Shown: positions 7,945 to 15,736, counted from the first letter of the stretch. The stretch is DNA of 35,876 nt from an uncultured cyanobacterium (GCA_937944885.1 CALFBB010000014.1:1-35876), one strand, 5' to 3'. A program made the numbers and translations. Notes: generated from the sequence alone by a model not told the origin.

Positions 7945-7968
7945 ATCCAGAGTTTCTCTGGCCTGTTA
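7945..7968 (+). terminator. Possible weak terminator after the tatA pair
   Basis: CCAGAG-TTT-CTCTGG forms a perfect 6-bp stem just downstream of the 7934 stop, with flanking GGCC and CC that could extend it imperfectly. Only a short T-containing tail follows, so termination strength is doubtful. Coordinates are approximate. Confidence 0.3.
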
Positions 7969-8000
7969 TTCAGGCTCTGGTGCAGTCTATTCAACTTTTA

Positions 8001-8029
8001 CAAAAAGACTGGTTTTGCAAAAAGACTGG
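8001..8029. repeat. 12-bp direct repeat
   Basis: CAAAAAGACTGG occurs at 8001-8012 and again at 8018-8029 in the gap between the tatA pair and purU. No function is evident. A replication-slippage duplication or a paired regulator site are both possible. Confidence 0.5.
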
Positions 8030-8168
8030 CAAAAGCTCATCCCTGCTGCTCCTTTTATAACCGGTGCCATTTTTTGTTTTTGAAAGTTCTACCCAGTATT
8101 GGAGTGCTTGCTCCTAACTCAATCCAGGCCGTAGGGTGAAAAAGTTGAGCACTTTCTTGCCCCTGCCT

Positions 8169-9017
8169 ATGCCCAGTGCCACCTTGTTGGTGTCTTGCCC
8201 TGATCAAAAAGGGTTGGTTGCCAAGCTCTCTGCCTTCATCTACAGCTACGATGGCAACATTATCCACGCCGATCACCACACGGATCCAGAAGCAGGGTTG
8301 TTTTTGAGCCGTATCGAGTGGGATCTAGAGGGTTTCCAACTGGAACGGGCGGAAATCATTCCTGCTTTTTCCGGTATTGCCCGTGGGATCCAAGCCAACT
8401 GGCAACTGCACTTTTCCGATGCCCGTCCTCGCATTGCCCTTTGGACCAGCAAACAAAGCCACTGCCTGTTGGATCTGATCTGGCGGCAACGGGCTGGGGA
8501 GTTACCGGCAGACATCCCCCTGATCCTCAGCAATCACCCCGATTTAGAACCCATAGCCCGCTCCTTTGGTATCGACTATTACCACATTCCCGTTTCTGCA
8601 GATGGCAAAGCGGAAGCGGAAGCCCAACAACTCGCCCTCCTGCAGCAGTATCAGATTGATCTGGTGGTGCTGGCCAAGTATATGCAGGTTTTGAGCGGAT
8701 CCCTGCTCCGCCAAGCCCCACCGGTGATTAACATTCACCATTCGACCCTACCAGCTTTTCCTGGGGCCAATCCTTACCACCGCGCCTATGAACGGGGGGT
8801 GAAAATCATCGGGGCAACGGCCCACTACGCCACCGAAGAGCTGGATGAAGGTCCGATCATTGAGCAGGATGTGATACGGGTAAGCCACCGCGACACGGTT
8901 GCCGATCTAATCCGCAAGGGCCGAGATATGGAGCGGCTGGTCCTGGCCAGAGCCGTGCGCTACCACCTAGAAAATCGAGTTTTGGTTTACCACAACAAAA
9001 CGGTGGTATTCGAGTGA
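8169..9017 (+). CDS. purU: Formyltetrahydrofolate deformylase
   Basis: PurU hydrolyses 10-formyltetrahydrofolate to tetrahydrofolate and formate, balancing the one-carbon pool and supplying formate. Residues 1-80 form an ACT-like regulatory domain (SCPDQKGLVAKLS) and about 86-282 the formyl-transferase fold. The catalytic triad is visible as Asn188, His190 (INIHHSTLPAFPGANPYHRA) and Asp226 (ELDEGPIIEQ). The ATG at 8169 gives 282 residues, the normal length, and places SCPDQ at the usual distance from the start; a GTG at 8136 would add 11 residues. Formate is also made by PflB at 25591-27864, so this window encodes two formate sources. Confidence 0.93.
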   Translation: MPSATLLVSCPDQKGLVAKLSAFIYSYDGNIIHADHHTDPEAGLFLSRIEWDLEGFQLERAEIIPAFSGIARGIQANWQLHFSDARPRIALWTSKQSHCLLDLIWRQRAGELPADIPLILSNHPDLEPIARSFGIDYYHIPVSADGKAEAEAQQLALLQQYQIDLVVLAKYMQVLSGSLLRQAPPVINIHHSTLPAFPGANPYHRAYERGVKIIGATAHYATEELDEGPIIEQDVIRVSHRDTVADLIRKGRDMERLVLARAVRYHLENRVLVYHNKTVVFE

Positions 9018-9064
9018 ACCACTAGATGCTCGTGCTTCGCATAGAACGCTGGCTTCCTGCTTAA

Positions 9065-9117
9065 GGGGGACGGCATTTAACAGAACCGAGGTTTTACCAG
9101 CTCGACTTACGTCCCCC
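9065..9117 (-). ncRNA. Hairpin just downstream of the TnpB stump, possible guide-RNA relic
   Basis: GGGGGACG at 9065-9072 pairs with CGTCCCCC at 9110-9117, and CGAG (9087-9090) with CTCG (9101-9104) inside the loop. It lies 50-100 bp beyond the 3' end of the TnpB remnant on the same strand, where IS200/IS605-family elements encode their omega RNA and right end. That identity is inference from position; the stem alone could be an unrelated terminator. Confidence 0.3.
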
Positions 9118-9173
9118 CCAGGCAGACTCACTCCTTCCCAACGAGATCACTCGCAAGGCCTCATTCGTTATTG

Positions 9174-9208
9174 TTGATCGATTGCTATTATTGATCGATT
9201 ATTGATCG
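9174..9208. repeat. Short clustered TTGATCG repeats
   Basis: TTGATCG starts at 9174, 9191 and 9202, the first two as TTGATCGATT. They lie at the very 3' end of the TnpB remnant and probably arose by slippage in decaying sequence. Confidence 0.5.
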
Positions 9209-9214
9209 CTACAT

Positions 9215-9244
9215 CTACACCACGGTCACCTACACCACGGTCAT
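9215..9244. repeat. 15-bp tandem duplication inside the TnpB remnant
   Basis: CTACACCACGGTCAC at 9215-9229 is followed directly by a copy at 9230-9244 that differs only in the last base. Because the unit is 15 bp, the reading frame is kept and five residues are duplicated. Deleting one copy restores a normal TnpB D-R-x-V-x-x-A-x-N motif. Confidence 0.8.
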
Positions 9245-9609
9245 GGTGCGTTCCGCAATGGCTACAAGTCCACGCTCTAAGCTCAAAGCCGGGGCTGTCA
9301 ACTTGATTTAAGCATAGGTGGCAAGTTTTAGAGCTAGGAAACCACCGATCGATTTCAACTAGCCCAGCAGGAGTGCCGCGCTCTACCTGTCCAAAATTTG
9401 CCGCCCAAGCTGTGAGCAAGGTTCATCACTACTTGTCTTGTGGCTGGGTGGGAGATGCTGAGGCTATGAATGCTAGACTGGGGCGGCTGGTAAACTCGCC
9501 TGCAGGTTCGGGAAAAATGTCTTGTTCTTTGCAGGAGGTTGTTCTCAGGGCTATTGACAGCCCGCTCCGTATTACCTAGCCATCACAGTCGCTTAGTTTA
9601 CTTCCAAAG

Positions 9610-10473
9610 TCACCCATTGCTGCTTGCTTTGAGAAACTGATCGAGCAATACCTCTCCCGCAATCACCAGCACAGCATATCCGGCTATCTCCACACGGGAT
9701 CCAAGCGCTCGACAAAACAACTCGCCCCCGCGGGCAGAAACTTGGCGGGCTCTGAGTTCAACTTTGCCCAACCGTTCGGCCCAGTAGGGTATCAGTAGGC
9801 AATGGGCCGATCCAGTCACCGGATCTTCCGGGATCCCCAATTGTGGGGCGAAAACCCGAGAGACAAAATCCAGCTCCTCTATATCCTCTGCAGAGGCTGT
9901 TACAATCAAGCCGCTGCCGGCAAGGGCTTTAACCTCGGCTAGATTGGGCTGCAACTGCTGCACCTGCCGGGCAGAAGCCAACACGGCCAACCCCATTCCC
10001 CCTTGATACAACTCCAGAGGTACAACCCCCAATGCTGCCGACACCCTCTCCATGGCTTCTGGCCAGGGCTGTATGGGTTGGGCAGGAAAATCCATCATCA
10101 GCTGCTCCCCTTGTCGTTGCACCCGCAACAGTCCACTGCGGGTCAGAAACTCCACTGTCTCCGCTTGCGGATCCACTTGGGTGAACAACACATGGGCACT
10201 AGCCAAGGTGGCATGACCGCAGAGATCGACTTCCGTGGTCGGAGTAAACCAACGCAATTGGTACCGGAGAGTTCTACCTTGGGATCCCTGGCGGAGCAAA
10301 AAGGCTGTTTCCGAAAGATTATTCTCAGCAGCAATCTGCTGCAGGAGTCGCTCCGCCAATCCATCTTTGGGGAGCAAACAAACCGCTGCTGGGTTGCCGG
10401 CAAAGGGCTTGCGAGTGAAGGCATCAACTTGAAAAAAGGGGATCCGCACGGCACCCATAAATCCTTGGTTCAC
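9610..10473 (-). CDS. PhzF-family isomerase/epimerase-like protein
   Basis: This 287-residue protein has the two-lobed diaminopimelate-epimerase-like fold of PhzF. Marks are the N-terminal FFQVDAFTRKPFAGNPAAVC, the catalytic Glu55 in NNLSETAF, DLCGHATLA at about 83-91 and the second-lobe DPVTGSAHC with its Gly-Ser-Ala-His turn. PhzF itself isomerises a phenazine precursor, but no other phenazine gene is present, and most members of this family have unknown substrates. The likely role is an uncharacterised metabolic isomerase. An alternative start at Met6 is possible. An 8-bp perfect hairpin lies 28-52 bp upstream of the start. Confidence 0.88.
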   Translation of the reverse strand: MNQGFMGAVRIPFFQVDAFTRKPFAGNPAAVCLLPKDGLAERLLQQIAAENNLSETAFLLRQGSQGRTLRYQLRWFTPTTEVDLCGHATLASAHVLFTQVDPQAETVEFLTRSGLLRVQRQGEQLMMDFPAQPIQPWPEAMERVSAALGVVPLELYQGGMGLAVLASARQVQQLQPNLAEVKALAGSGLIVTASAEDIEELDFVSRVFAPQLGIPEDPVTGSAHCLLIPYWAERLGKVELRARQVSARGGELFCRALGSRVEIAGYAVLVIAGEVLLDQFLKASSNG

Positions 10474-10500
10474 AGAATTAGAAAGCTACCCTCTTTTTCC

Positions 10501-10525
10501 CTCTCCGCAAGAAGCTGGCGGAGAG
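10501..10525 (-). promoter_or_regulatory. Hairpin in probable 5' leader of the phzF-like gene
   Basis: CTCTCCGC at 10501-10508 is the reverse complement of GCGGAGAG at 10518-10525, with a 9-base loop. On the minus strand it is followed by a purine run, not by T residues, so it is not a normal terminator in that direction. A leader-stability or attenuation role is a guess. Confidence 0.35.
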
Positions 10526-10615
10526 AAGCAGAGCCATAGGGGTAAGCCCGGCTCCTCCGTTGGGATGAACTCTGGCAAGGGCCAGGGAGTCCATGTCTTG
10601 CGCTGGAGCTGCGCC

Positions 10616-10641
10616 CATGGCTGATGAGCATGGCTGATGAG
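10616..10641. repeat. Perfect 13-bp tandem repeat
   Basis: CATGGCTGATGAG is present twice head-to-tail at 10616-10628 and 10629-10641, about 140 bp upstream of psbV. It may be a recent slippage duplication or a duplicated binding site. Confidence 0.75.
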
Positions 10642-10781
10642 GATGTCTGGAACAGATTGTAAAACTGGCTAGGGACCCTATCTGCAAATGATCTCTTAAT
10701 GGTCTATTCTTAATACTGTTGTCGGGTTAGTGGTTGGAGCGGAGTTGACCCCTCCCTTCTCAGACTGCTTTACGGAGAACC

Positions 10782-11324
10782 ATGTTTAGCAAATCTTTTC
10801 CTTTTCAAAGTTTGTTCACGCTGGCGCACCGTCGCTTTCTCACCTCGATTTTGGTTGCGTTGGTGGCTATGTTTGGCTGGGGGCTGGCTCCGGCACTGGC
10901 GGCCAAGGATATTCCCGCTGTTGCGCTGTCGCCAACTGAGACTATTACCTTTACCGAGAGGGAGCTGGCCAGAGGCAAGAAGCTCTTCAATGCCAACTGT
11001 GCCCAATGCCATGTTGGCGGCCAAACCTACCCCAACCCGGATGTGAGCCTGAAGCTCTCTGACCTAGAGGGGGCAACCCCACCCCGTGATAACGTGTTGG
11101 CTATTGTCGACTACATTAAGAACCCGGTCACCTATGACGGGGTAGAATCCCTACTGGAGTACCACCCCAACACCCAGCTCATTAGCGAGTACCCCCGTCT
11201 GCGTAACCTTAACGATGAGGATCTGAAGCTGATTGCCGGCTACATTTTGGTGCAGGCAAAAACCTTGCCTGGCTGGGGTGGCACCAAGAGTGAAAGCCAC
11301 AGTGACTTGGCAGGCTATCTCTAA
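10782..11324 (+). CDS. psbV: Cytochrome c-550, photosystem II extrinsic protein PsbV
   Basis: PsbV is a lumenal monohaem c-type cytochrome that stabilises the oxygen-evolving Mn cluster of photosystem II. The 180-residue precursor has a signal peptide to about residue 41 (APALA-A). The haem is attached at Cys73-x-x-Cys76-His77, and the normal sixth ligand is present as His128 in EYHPN. LATPP-like (EGATPPRDN) and the C-terminal LPGWGG segments match the family. A GGAG ribosome-binding site precedes the ATG. The stop codon shares one base with the start of psbV2 (TAATG), so the pair is translationally coupled. Confidence 0.97.
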   Translation: MFSKSFPFQSLFTLAHRRFLTSILVALVAMFGWGLAPALAAKDIPAVALSPTETITFTERELARGKKLFNANCAQCHVGGQTYPNPDVSLKLSDLEGATPPRDNVLAIVDYIKNPVTYDGVESLLEYHPNTQLISEYPRLRNLNDEDLKLIAGYILVQAKTLPGWGGTKSESHSDLAGYL

Positions 11325-11860
11325 TGCTCAATCTGCCGATCAATCTCGGTCAGAAGCGGCTTAGCTCATCAGGGATCCCTTCCTGGGCATGGTTAGGGAT
11401 CCTTCTCTTCCTGTGGTTGGGGGTATCTAGCCCGGTAGCTGCTCGTATCGATCCCTATGTGAGTCAGTACTTGCGGGTGAGTGGCCCGGTGGAGTTGCCT
11501 TTCGACGGGCAAGGGCATACCCTCACCTTTACCCCCGAGCAGCTCACAGATGGCAAAAACCGCTTCCAGTCTGCCTGTCTAAACTGTCATGTAGGGGGGG
11601 CAACTCTGCCTGCTCCCAATGTCTCTCTTTCTCTCAAGGACTTACACGGCGCGACTCCACCCCGGGATACGATTCAAGCCTTGGTGGAATACCAAAGGGA
11701 TCCCCTCAGCTACGATGGCTCTGATTTTAACTATGGTTGCCGTCCGGTGCCCCCCTCCTGGATGGATGACGAGGCCCTACAAAACTTGGCGGCCTTTATT
11801 CTTAGGGCGGCCCAAGTTGCACCCGGTTGGGGGTCGAATGATTGGATAGATGCCGGTTAA
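11324..11860 (+). CDS. psbV2: Cytochrome c-550-like protein PsbV2
   Basis: This 178-residue paralogue of PsbV starts on the last base of the psbV stop codon. The signal peptide runs to about 40 (SSPVAA), and haem is bound at Cys85-x-x-Cys88-His89. GATPPRDT and VAPGWG match psbV. The segment that carries the sixth-ligand His in PsbV is shortened to DFNYGCRPVP, with Cys139 at or near the ligand position. From the literature on the Thermosynechococcus protein, PsbV2 is associated with unusual His/Cys haem ligation, so Cys139 is the likely axial ligand here; this residue assignment is my inference. It would give a very low redox potential. It is not a substitute for PsbV in a simple sense; its role is unsettled. 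Confidence 0.93.
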   Translation: MLNLPINLGQKRLSSSGIPSWAWLGILLFLWLGVSSPVAARIDPYVSQYLRVSGPVELPFDGQGHTLTFTPEQLTDGKNRFQSACLNCHVGGATLPAPNVSLSLKDLHGATPPRDTIQALVEYQRDPLSYDGSDFNYGCRPVPPSWMDDEALQNLAAFILRAAQVAPGWGSNDWIDAG

Positions 11861-12586
11861 CGGTTTTGAAAGGAGCCTCTTTCCCTGCAGGAATGCCGGT
11901 GAGGGGAGAAGCTCAAAAGAATCAGAGGGCAATCCCCAATTGTGGTGTGGGCTAGCATCCTCTGCGCTCAAGTGAAATCAGACAATTACCACCTACCTGA
12001 AGAGCCGTCGCAGCGCTCCGCTTCTAGCCCTAGGCTGGAGGGTGATGTAGAAGGTTGTTCCTGTCCCATCAGCGTTGCGGAGCAATAGCGGCGGGCGACC
12101 CAAGGGAACAATCCCCCAATCTCTGCTTGCCGTTCAATGGATTGTTTGATGATAGGTAGGGCATACCGGAGAGCAGACAGTAGGTTCGGCTTCAAAATAT
12201 GGGCCTGATACGGGCTTGCCGCGGTCAACCTGATTCATGTGCTCAGGCAAGTCCTTGCTAATGAACCGACTTTGCAGGATGAGCGTCACCGTCAGGGGTA
12301 GGCTAGCTGCGACGCCTTAATCGGCGATCCTGTTATGATTGAGGTAACCGTTAAACCCTTTTAACTCAGCGGGCCTGGCGCCCTGCTTTGTTGAGCCTAG
12401 AGGTATAGGTCTTTACCCATTGCGCAAGGGCTGAGCCGGTGGGGTTAGTCAAGCGCAAGGGGTTTCGTATTTTTTAGGCCGAGCCGGTGCATTCAGAGTT
12501 ACCTACTGATCTCAACAAGTTCAAGGGGTGCAGGGTTCTGTGTGGGCTACTCTCCCGTTTACAGTTCCACAAGTCGGGGAAGAACT
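11861..12586 (+). other. 726-bp region between psbV2 and the Cys-rich gene
   Basis: No convincing protein gene is seen on either strand; an 80-codon minus frame at 11986-12228 has no recognisable features. An extended -10-like sequence (TG-T-TATGAT, 12331-12339) is followed by structured-looking sequence. This includes an imperfect GC-rich hairpin near 12369-12388 and repeated words (GAGCCGGTG twice, GCGCAAGGG twice) between 12420 and 12490. A 5' leader of about 245 nt for the downstream gene, or a small RNA, are both possible. Confidence 0.4.
12331..12339 (+). promoter_or_regulatory. Possible extended -10 promoter element
   Basis: TGTTATGAT matches the extended -10 pattern TGnTATAAT with one change. 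No good -35 is seen 17 bp upstream, which is tolerated for extended -10 promoters. It would drive the gene at 12587 with a long leader, or a small RNA. Confidence 0.25.
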
Positions 12587-13033
12587 ATGGCTGCCCCAAA
12601 CCAAGTCAAAGCTTATGTGGCCTGCTGGTTACAGCTGGGTAAAGCGGTACTGTGGGATCGCCCGGCTGGCCTTGAGCGCCTGCGACCGGAGCCGCTGCTA
12701 GGTTTGGGATCCCTGAGCCAGGAATTTCAACTCAGTTGGCAGCGCATGAACCTGGATCCCTGGCATTGTTATCTAGAAGGCACCCAGGAGTCCTTGGGGC
12801 AGCTGCTGAGCCCTGCTTGGGAGATCCAGTCCTGTGGACGCTGCGGTTTACCGGTACCTCTGCCGATGACCCCAGCAACCCCTGTTGGCCCTTGCCCCTG
12901 TTCTGATCTAAAGGAATGGCCAAACTCAACAACGGTACCCCCACGAGTACAAGATGAACAGTTTCTACAAAGAGCTGAATTGAGGGCTATCCACCAGCGC
13001 CTCAAAGCTCAAGATCCCGAAGCACCTTGTTGA
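12587..13033 (+). CDS. Unknown Cys-rich small protein
   Basis: This 148-residue protein has no signal peptide or membrane span. Two cysteine pairs, SCGRCGLP at about 96-103 and GPCPCS at about 116-121, suggest a small zinc-binding knuckle. The N-terminal half is a hydrophobic/aromatic helical region (VACWLQLGKAVLW; LDPWHCYLEG). The ATG at 12587 was chosen because GGGGAAGAACT directly precedes it; a GTG at 12542 would add 15 residues. Two GGATCC sites lie inside, so composition is host-like. Family not recognised. The gene is convergent with the psbM-ferredoxin pair. Confidence 0.65.
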   Translation: MAAPNQVKAYVACWLQLGKAVLWDRPAGLERLRPEPLLGLGSLSQEFQLSWQRMNLDPWHCYLEGTQESLGQLLSPAWEIQSCGRCGLPVPLPMTPATPVGPCPCSDLKEWPNSTTVPPRVQDEQFLQRAELRAIHQRLKAQDPEAPC

Positions 13034-13143
13034 ATAGGAAAGTTGAACAGCAAAACCAAAGGGAATCCTATACCTTCAGATAAGGATCCCCGTTCTGCTC
13101 CGGCTAGGTACTAGCATCAGCAGCCGGCCAAAACTGAAAAGAA

Positions 13144-13251
13144 TCAGTTGCTCGACCGGCTCGAGGTCTGCACGTACAGAATCACCAAGAAAATGGCAGG
13201 CACTAAGATTGCCAAAATCGTGGCCAGGAGGCCCAAGTAGTTTGTCTCCAT
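13144..13251 (-). CDS. psbM: Photosystem II reaction-centre protein PsbM
   Basis: A 35-codon frame on the minus strand, with ATG at 13249-13251, encodes [20 protein letters not shown] followed by [15 protein letters not shown]. This matches PsbM: a short polar N-terminus with N-x-L-G, a single membrane span containing the L-V-P-x-x-F-L core, then I-L-Y-V-Q-T and a polar tail. PsbM sits at the photosystem II dimer interface in the thylakoid membrane. GGGAAG just upstream serves as ribosome-binding site. It lies 78 bp downstream of the ferredoxin gene on the same strand, so the two are probably co-transcribed, and back to back with psbB. Confidence 0.92.
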   Translation of the reverse strand: METNYLGLLATILAILVPAIFLVILYVQTSSRSSN

Positions 13252-13329
13252 AGCTTCCCGCGAACCCAACTGCCAGCCAGCATATCATCCTCAGGTGCGG
13301 CCTGTGCACAAGGAGAAAGACAAGCTGCT

Positions 13330-13626
13330 CTAAGGCTTGGTCTTAACAGAAACATCCCCTAGCACCTTGGTCTGGCAGGCAAGACGGTAGGTGTCAGGCT
13401 TGCGTTTCAGCTTGCGGTTTTCGGCCTCAGTGCGGGGGGAGAGATTTTCTAGTCCCTCCACAACCTCCACCACACAGGTGCCACATTGACCGTTGCCACC
13501 ACAGTTCATCAGCTTGGCTATCGCTTTGTAAAGATCAACCTGGTTCTCTAGTGCCTTTAAGCGCAGATTGGCACCCTCGGTAACGAAGATCTCTTTGTTT
13601 TCCTTGATGAAGCGAATCGTTGCCAT
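13330..13626 (-). CDS. [2Fe-2S] ferredoxin of the psbB-adjacent type
   Basis: This 98-residue ferredoxin coordinates its cluster through Cys42, Cys48, Cys51 ([11 protein letters not shown]) and Cys84 (RLACQT). It differs from the photosynthetic plant-type ferredoxin PetF in its basic C-terminal half ([11 protein letters not shown]) and its ending VSVKTKP. The type is commonly found next to psbB in cyanobacteria (family knowledge). Its electron partner is not known from sequence. It is transcribed away from psbB across a 361-bp shared promoter region and is followed by psbM. Confidence 0.92.
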   Translation of the reverse strand: MATIRFIKENKEIFVTEGANLRLKALENQVDLYKAIAKLMNCGGNGQCGTCVVEVVEGLENLSPRTEAENRKLKRKPDTYRLACQTKVLGDVSVKTKP

Positions 13627-13987
13627 AAATTTGCGGGAACCACGACACCTTTCAGACTCGGTCAGAAAAGCACTTGCTTTTGCTAAGTATTGTTACATTT
13701 TAAGTCGCAATTTTAATCTGCGTCGAGAGATCTGGCAGGATAATGCCTAAAGTGAGACGGCATCCTGCCTGAAACCGCTCAGGTCAGTTGCGTTTCGTTA
13801 TACTGTTTGATGCCCGTGATGAAGATTCTGAGAGCGATATCCTTATTGGGTGCGCTTAGGGGTTCAAGCGGGTGCGTCACCCCTCGACACTGAAGAGACT
13901 GCTCAGGTCAGGATCCCAGGTGAAGATGTCGGCTGAATTGTTTGTGGATATCGCGCAATTGTTGGAGAACGTGGAGGACCGAACTTT
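13627..13987 (+). other. Divergent promoter region between ferredoxin and psbB
   Basis: No gene is seen in these 361 bp. An A/T-rich stretch at about 13670-13715 close to the ferredoxin start is the best place for promoter elements. psbB has a GGAGG ribosome-binding site at 13973-13977, ten bases before its ATG. I could not identify operators with confidence. Confidence 0.5.
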
Positions 13988-15520
13988 ATGGGACTACCGT
14001 GGTATCGGGTCCATACAGTTGTACTGAATGACCCGGGTCGCTTGATTTCGGTGCACCTGATGCATACCGCTTTGGTGGCAGGTTGGGCCGGATCGATGGC
14101 ACTTTATGAAACTGCAATTTACGATCCTTCGGATCCTGTCCTGAACCCTATGTGGCGTCAGGGCATGTTTGTGATGCCGTTTATGGCTCGCCTCGGGGTG
14201 GAAAACTCCTGGGGCGGTTGGAATATCTACGGTGAGAGCGTGGCCAATGCAGGCTTCTGGACCTTTGAAGGGGTAGCGACTGCCCACATTGTTTTGTCGG
14301 GTCTGCTCTTTTTGGCTGCCTGCTGGCACTGGGTGTATTGGGATCTGGAGTTGTTCCGGGATCCCCGCACCGGCGAGCCAGCTTTGGATTTGCCGAAAAT
14401 GTTTGGCATTCACCTCTTGTTGGCCGGGATCCTCTGCTTTGGGTTCGGTGCTTTTCACCTGACGGGGGTATTCGGCCCTGGCATGTGGGTGAGCGATCCT
14501 TATGCAACCACAGGTCATGTACAACCGGTAGCGCCAGAGTGGGGCCCGGCTGGATTTAATCCTTACAATGCGGGCGGTGTGGTTGCCCACCATATTGCTG
14601 CCGGCATTGTCGGTATTATCGCGGGGCTTTTCCACCTGACGGTACGCCCACCCCAGCGTCTGTACCGAGCCCTGCGGATGGGGAACATTGAGACGGTGCT
14701 CTCCAGCTCTATTGCAGCGGTGTTTTTTGCCGGGTTTGTGGTAGCCGGTACGATGTGGTACGGCAGTGCCACCACACCGGTGGAGCTGTTTGGCCCCACT
14801 CGTTATCAGTGGGATTCCGGCTACTTTAACCAAGAGATTAACCGCCGTGTGAATGCGGCTATGGAAGCCGGCATGACCCGCAGTGAAGCTTATGATTCCT
14901 TACCGCGATCCCTGTTGTTCTATGACTATGTGGGCAATAGCCCGGCCAAGGGTGGTTTGTTCCGCGCCGGCCCCATGAACAAGGGAGATGGTATTGCCAT
15001 TGAGTGGTTGGGTTACCCTGTGTTCCGGGATCGAGAAGGGCGGGAGTTAACGGTGCAGCGCATGCCCAACTTTTTTGAGACCTTCCCGGTCATTTTGCGG
15101 GATGCAGATGGTGTGGTGCGAGCGGATATTCCCTTCCGACGGGCAGAATCTCGCTACAGCTTTGAGCAGGTGGGGGTAACAGTTGAGTTCTTCGGTGGCA
15201 AGTTGGATGGCCAAGTTTTCACCGATCCTGCTACTGTCAAGAAGTATGCTCGTAAAGCACAGCTAGGGCAGTTGTTTGAGTTTGATTTGGAAACTCCTAA
15301 GGCAGATGGGACGTTCCACACCAGCCCCCGCGGTTGGTTCACCTTTGCTCATGCAGTCTTTTCCTTGCTGTTCTTCTTTGGCCACATCTGGCACGGCTCT
15401 CGCACCCTGTTCCGGGATGTGTTTGCTGGTATTGACCCAGATATGAGCGAAGAAATGGTGGAATTCGGTGTCTTCCAGAAAGTAGGGGATCCCACCACTC
15501 GCAAAACCCAAGAAGCCTGA
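13988..15520 (+). CDS. psbB: Photosystem II core antenna protein CP47
   Basis: This 510-residue CP47 binds about sixteen chlorophylls and passes excitation to the photosystem II reaction centre. Seen are the N-terminus [19 protein letters not shown], paired His residues in the membrane spans (e.g. [34 protein letters not shown]), the large lumenal loop between spans 5 and 6 (about 255-450) and the last span with [20 protein letters not shown]. Length and order are normal. It is followed by psbT after a 117-bp spacer that contains a strong stem-loop. Confidence 0.98.
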   Translation: MGLPWYRVHTVVLNDPGRLISVHLMHTALVAGWAGSMALYETAIYDPSDPVLNPMWRQGMFVMPFMARLGVENSWGGWNIYGESVANAGFWTFEGVATAHIVLSGLLFLAACWHWVYWDLELFRDPRTGEPALDLPKMFGIHLLLAGILCFGFGAFHLTGVFGPGMWVSDPYATTGHVQPVAPEWGPAGFNPYNAGGVVAHHIAAGIVGIIAGLFHLTVRPPQRLYRALRMGNIETVLSSSIAAVFFAGFVVAGTMWYGSATTPVELFGPTRYQWDSGYFNQEINRRVNAAMEAGMTRSEAYDSLPRSLLFYDYVGNSPAKGGLFRAGPMNKGDGIAIEWLGYPVFRDREGRELTVQRMPNFFETFPVILRDADGVVRADIPFRRAESRYSFEQVGVTVEFFGGKLDGQVFTDPATVKKYARKAQLGQLFEFDLETPKADGTFHTSPRGWFTFAHAVFSLLFFFGHIWHGSRTLFRDVFAGIDPDMSEEMVEFGVFQKVGDPTTRKTQEA

Positions 15521-15534
15521 GATTTTACTGGCGT

Positions 15535-15577
15535 CGGCACTCTGTTCTGAGCTGAGGTAGAGATGGACAGAGTGCCG
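15535..15577 (+). promoter_or_regulatory. Intercistronic stem-loop between psbB and psbT
   Basis: CGGCACTCTGT at 15535-15545 is the exact reverse complement of ACAGAGTGCCG at 15567-15577, giving an 11-bp stem with a 21-base loop, 14 bp after the psbB stop. No T-run follows, so it is more likely an mRNA processing or 3'-end protection structure, or an attenuator, than a simple terminator. Confidence 0.65.
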
Positions 15578-15637
15578 CTGCGTCCGGGTTAATCTAGAAT
15601 CAAGCCCATCTTAAAAAATTCAATTCGGAGGTTTCGT

Positions 15638-15736
15638 ATGGAAGCCATTACCTACACCTTTATCCTCTTCCTCACCATAGGTCTTCTGTTTTTTGCTGTT
15701 GCTTTTCGGGAAACTCCCAGAATCAGCAAGAAGTAA
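15638..15736 (+). CDS. psbT: Photosystem II reaction-centre protein PsbT
   Basis: The 32-residue protein begins [20 protein letters not shown] and ends [12 protein letters not shown]. This is the PsbT pattern: a single N-terminal membrane span and a short basic R-E-x-P-R-x tail on the cytoplasmic side. PsbT sits near the photosystem II dimer interface beside CP47. A CGGAGG ribosome-binding site lies 8 bp before the ATG. It follows psbB, the standard cyanobacterial order. Confidence 0.96.
   Translation: MEAITYTFILFLTIGLLFFAVAFRETPRISKK

Larger units (their letters stand above)
9168..9419 (-). pseudogene. Truncated IS200/IS605-family TnpB (C-terminal zinc-finger part)
   Basis: The frame encodes 83 residues matching only the C-terminal end of TnpB. 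EIDRWFPSSKTC is followed by the four-Cys zinc finger (CHLC...CSHC) and the last RuvC motif, in which THHDRGVGDRGVDVAIN replaces the usual THHDRDVNAAIN. The RuvC Asp is present, but the first two catalytic blocks and the N-terminal domain are absent, and a TGA lies just upstream of the first usable start. It cannot be an active nuclease. A 15-bp in-frame duplication explains the extra DRGVG. The region beyond 9419 shows no further TnpB similarity, so the element lost its 5' two thirds. Confidence 0.85.
10474..10781 (+). other. Divergent intergenic region between phzF-like gene and psbV
   Basis: No gene is seen. It should hold promoters for both flanking genes. Two small structures are present: a perfect 8-bp stem (10501-10508 with 10518-10525) close to the phzF-like start, and a 13-bp tandem repeat at 10616-10641. 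psbV has a GGAG ribosome-binding site about 5 bp before its ATG. Confidence 0.6.

Noticed and set aside
11986-12228. 80-codon minus-strand frame
   Set aside because: Some coding-like text but no family, no ribosome-binding site and a TTG start; left as unexplained intergenic sequence.
12320-12540. tmRNA, SRP RNA or RNase P RNA
   Set aside because: None of the conserved cores of these RNAs (for example the SRP GGAAGGAAGCAGC loop region) is present.
13076-13309. 77-codon minus-strand frame downstream of the ferredoxin gene
   Set aside because: The same DNA in another frame encodes PsbM, which explains the conservation-like pattern.
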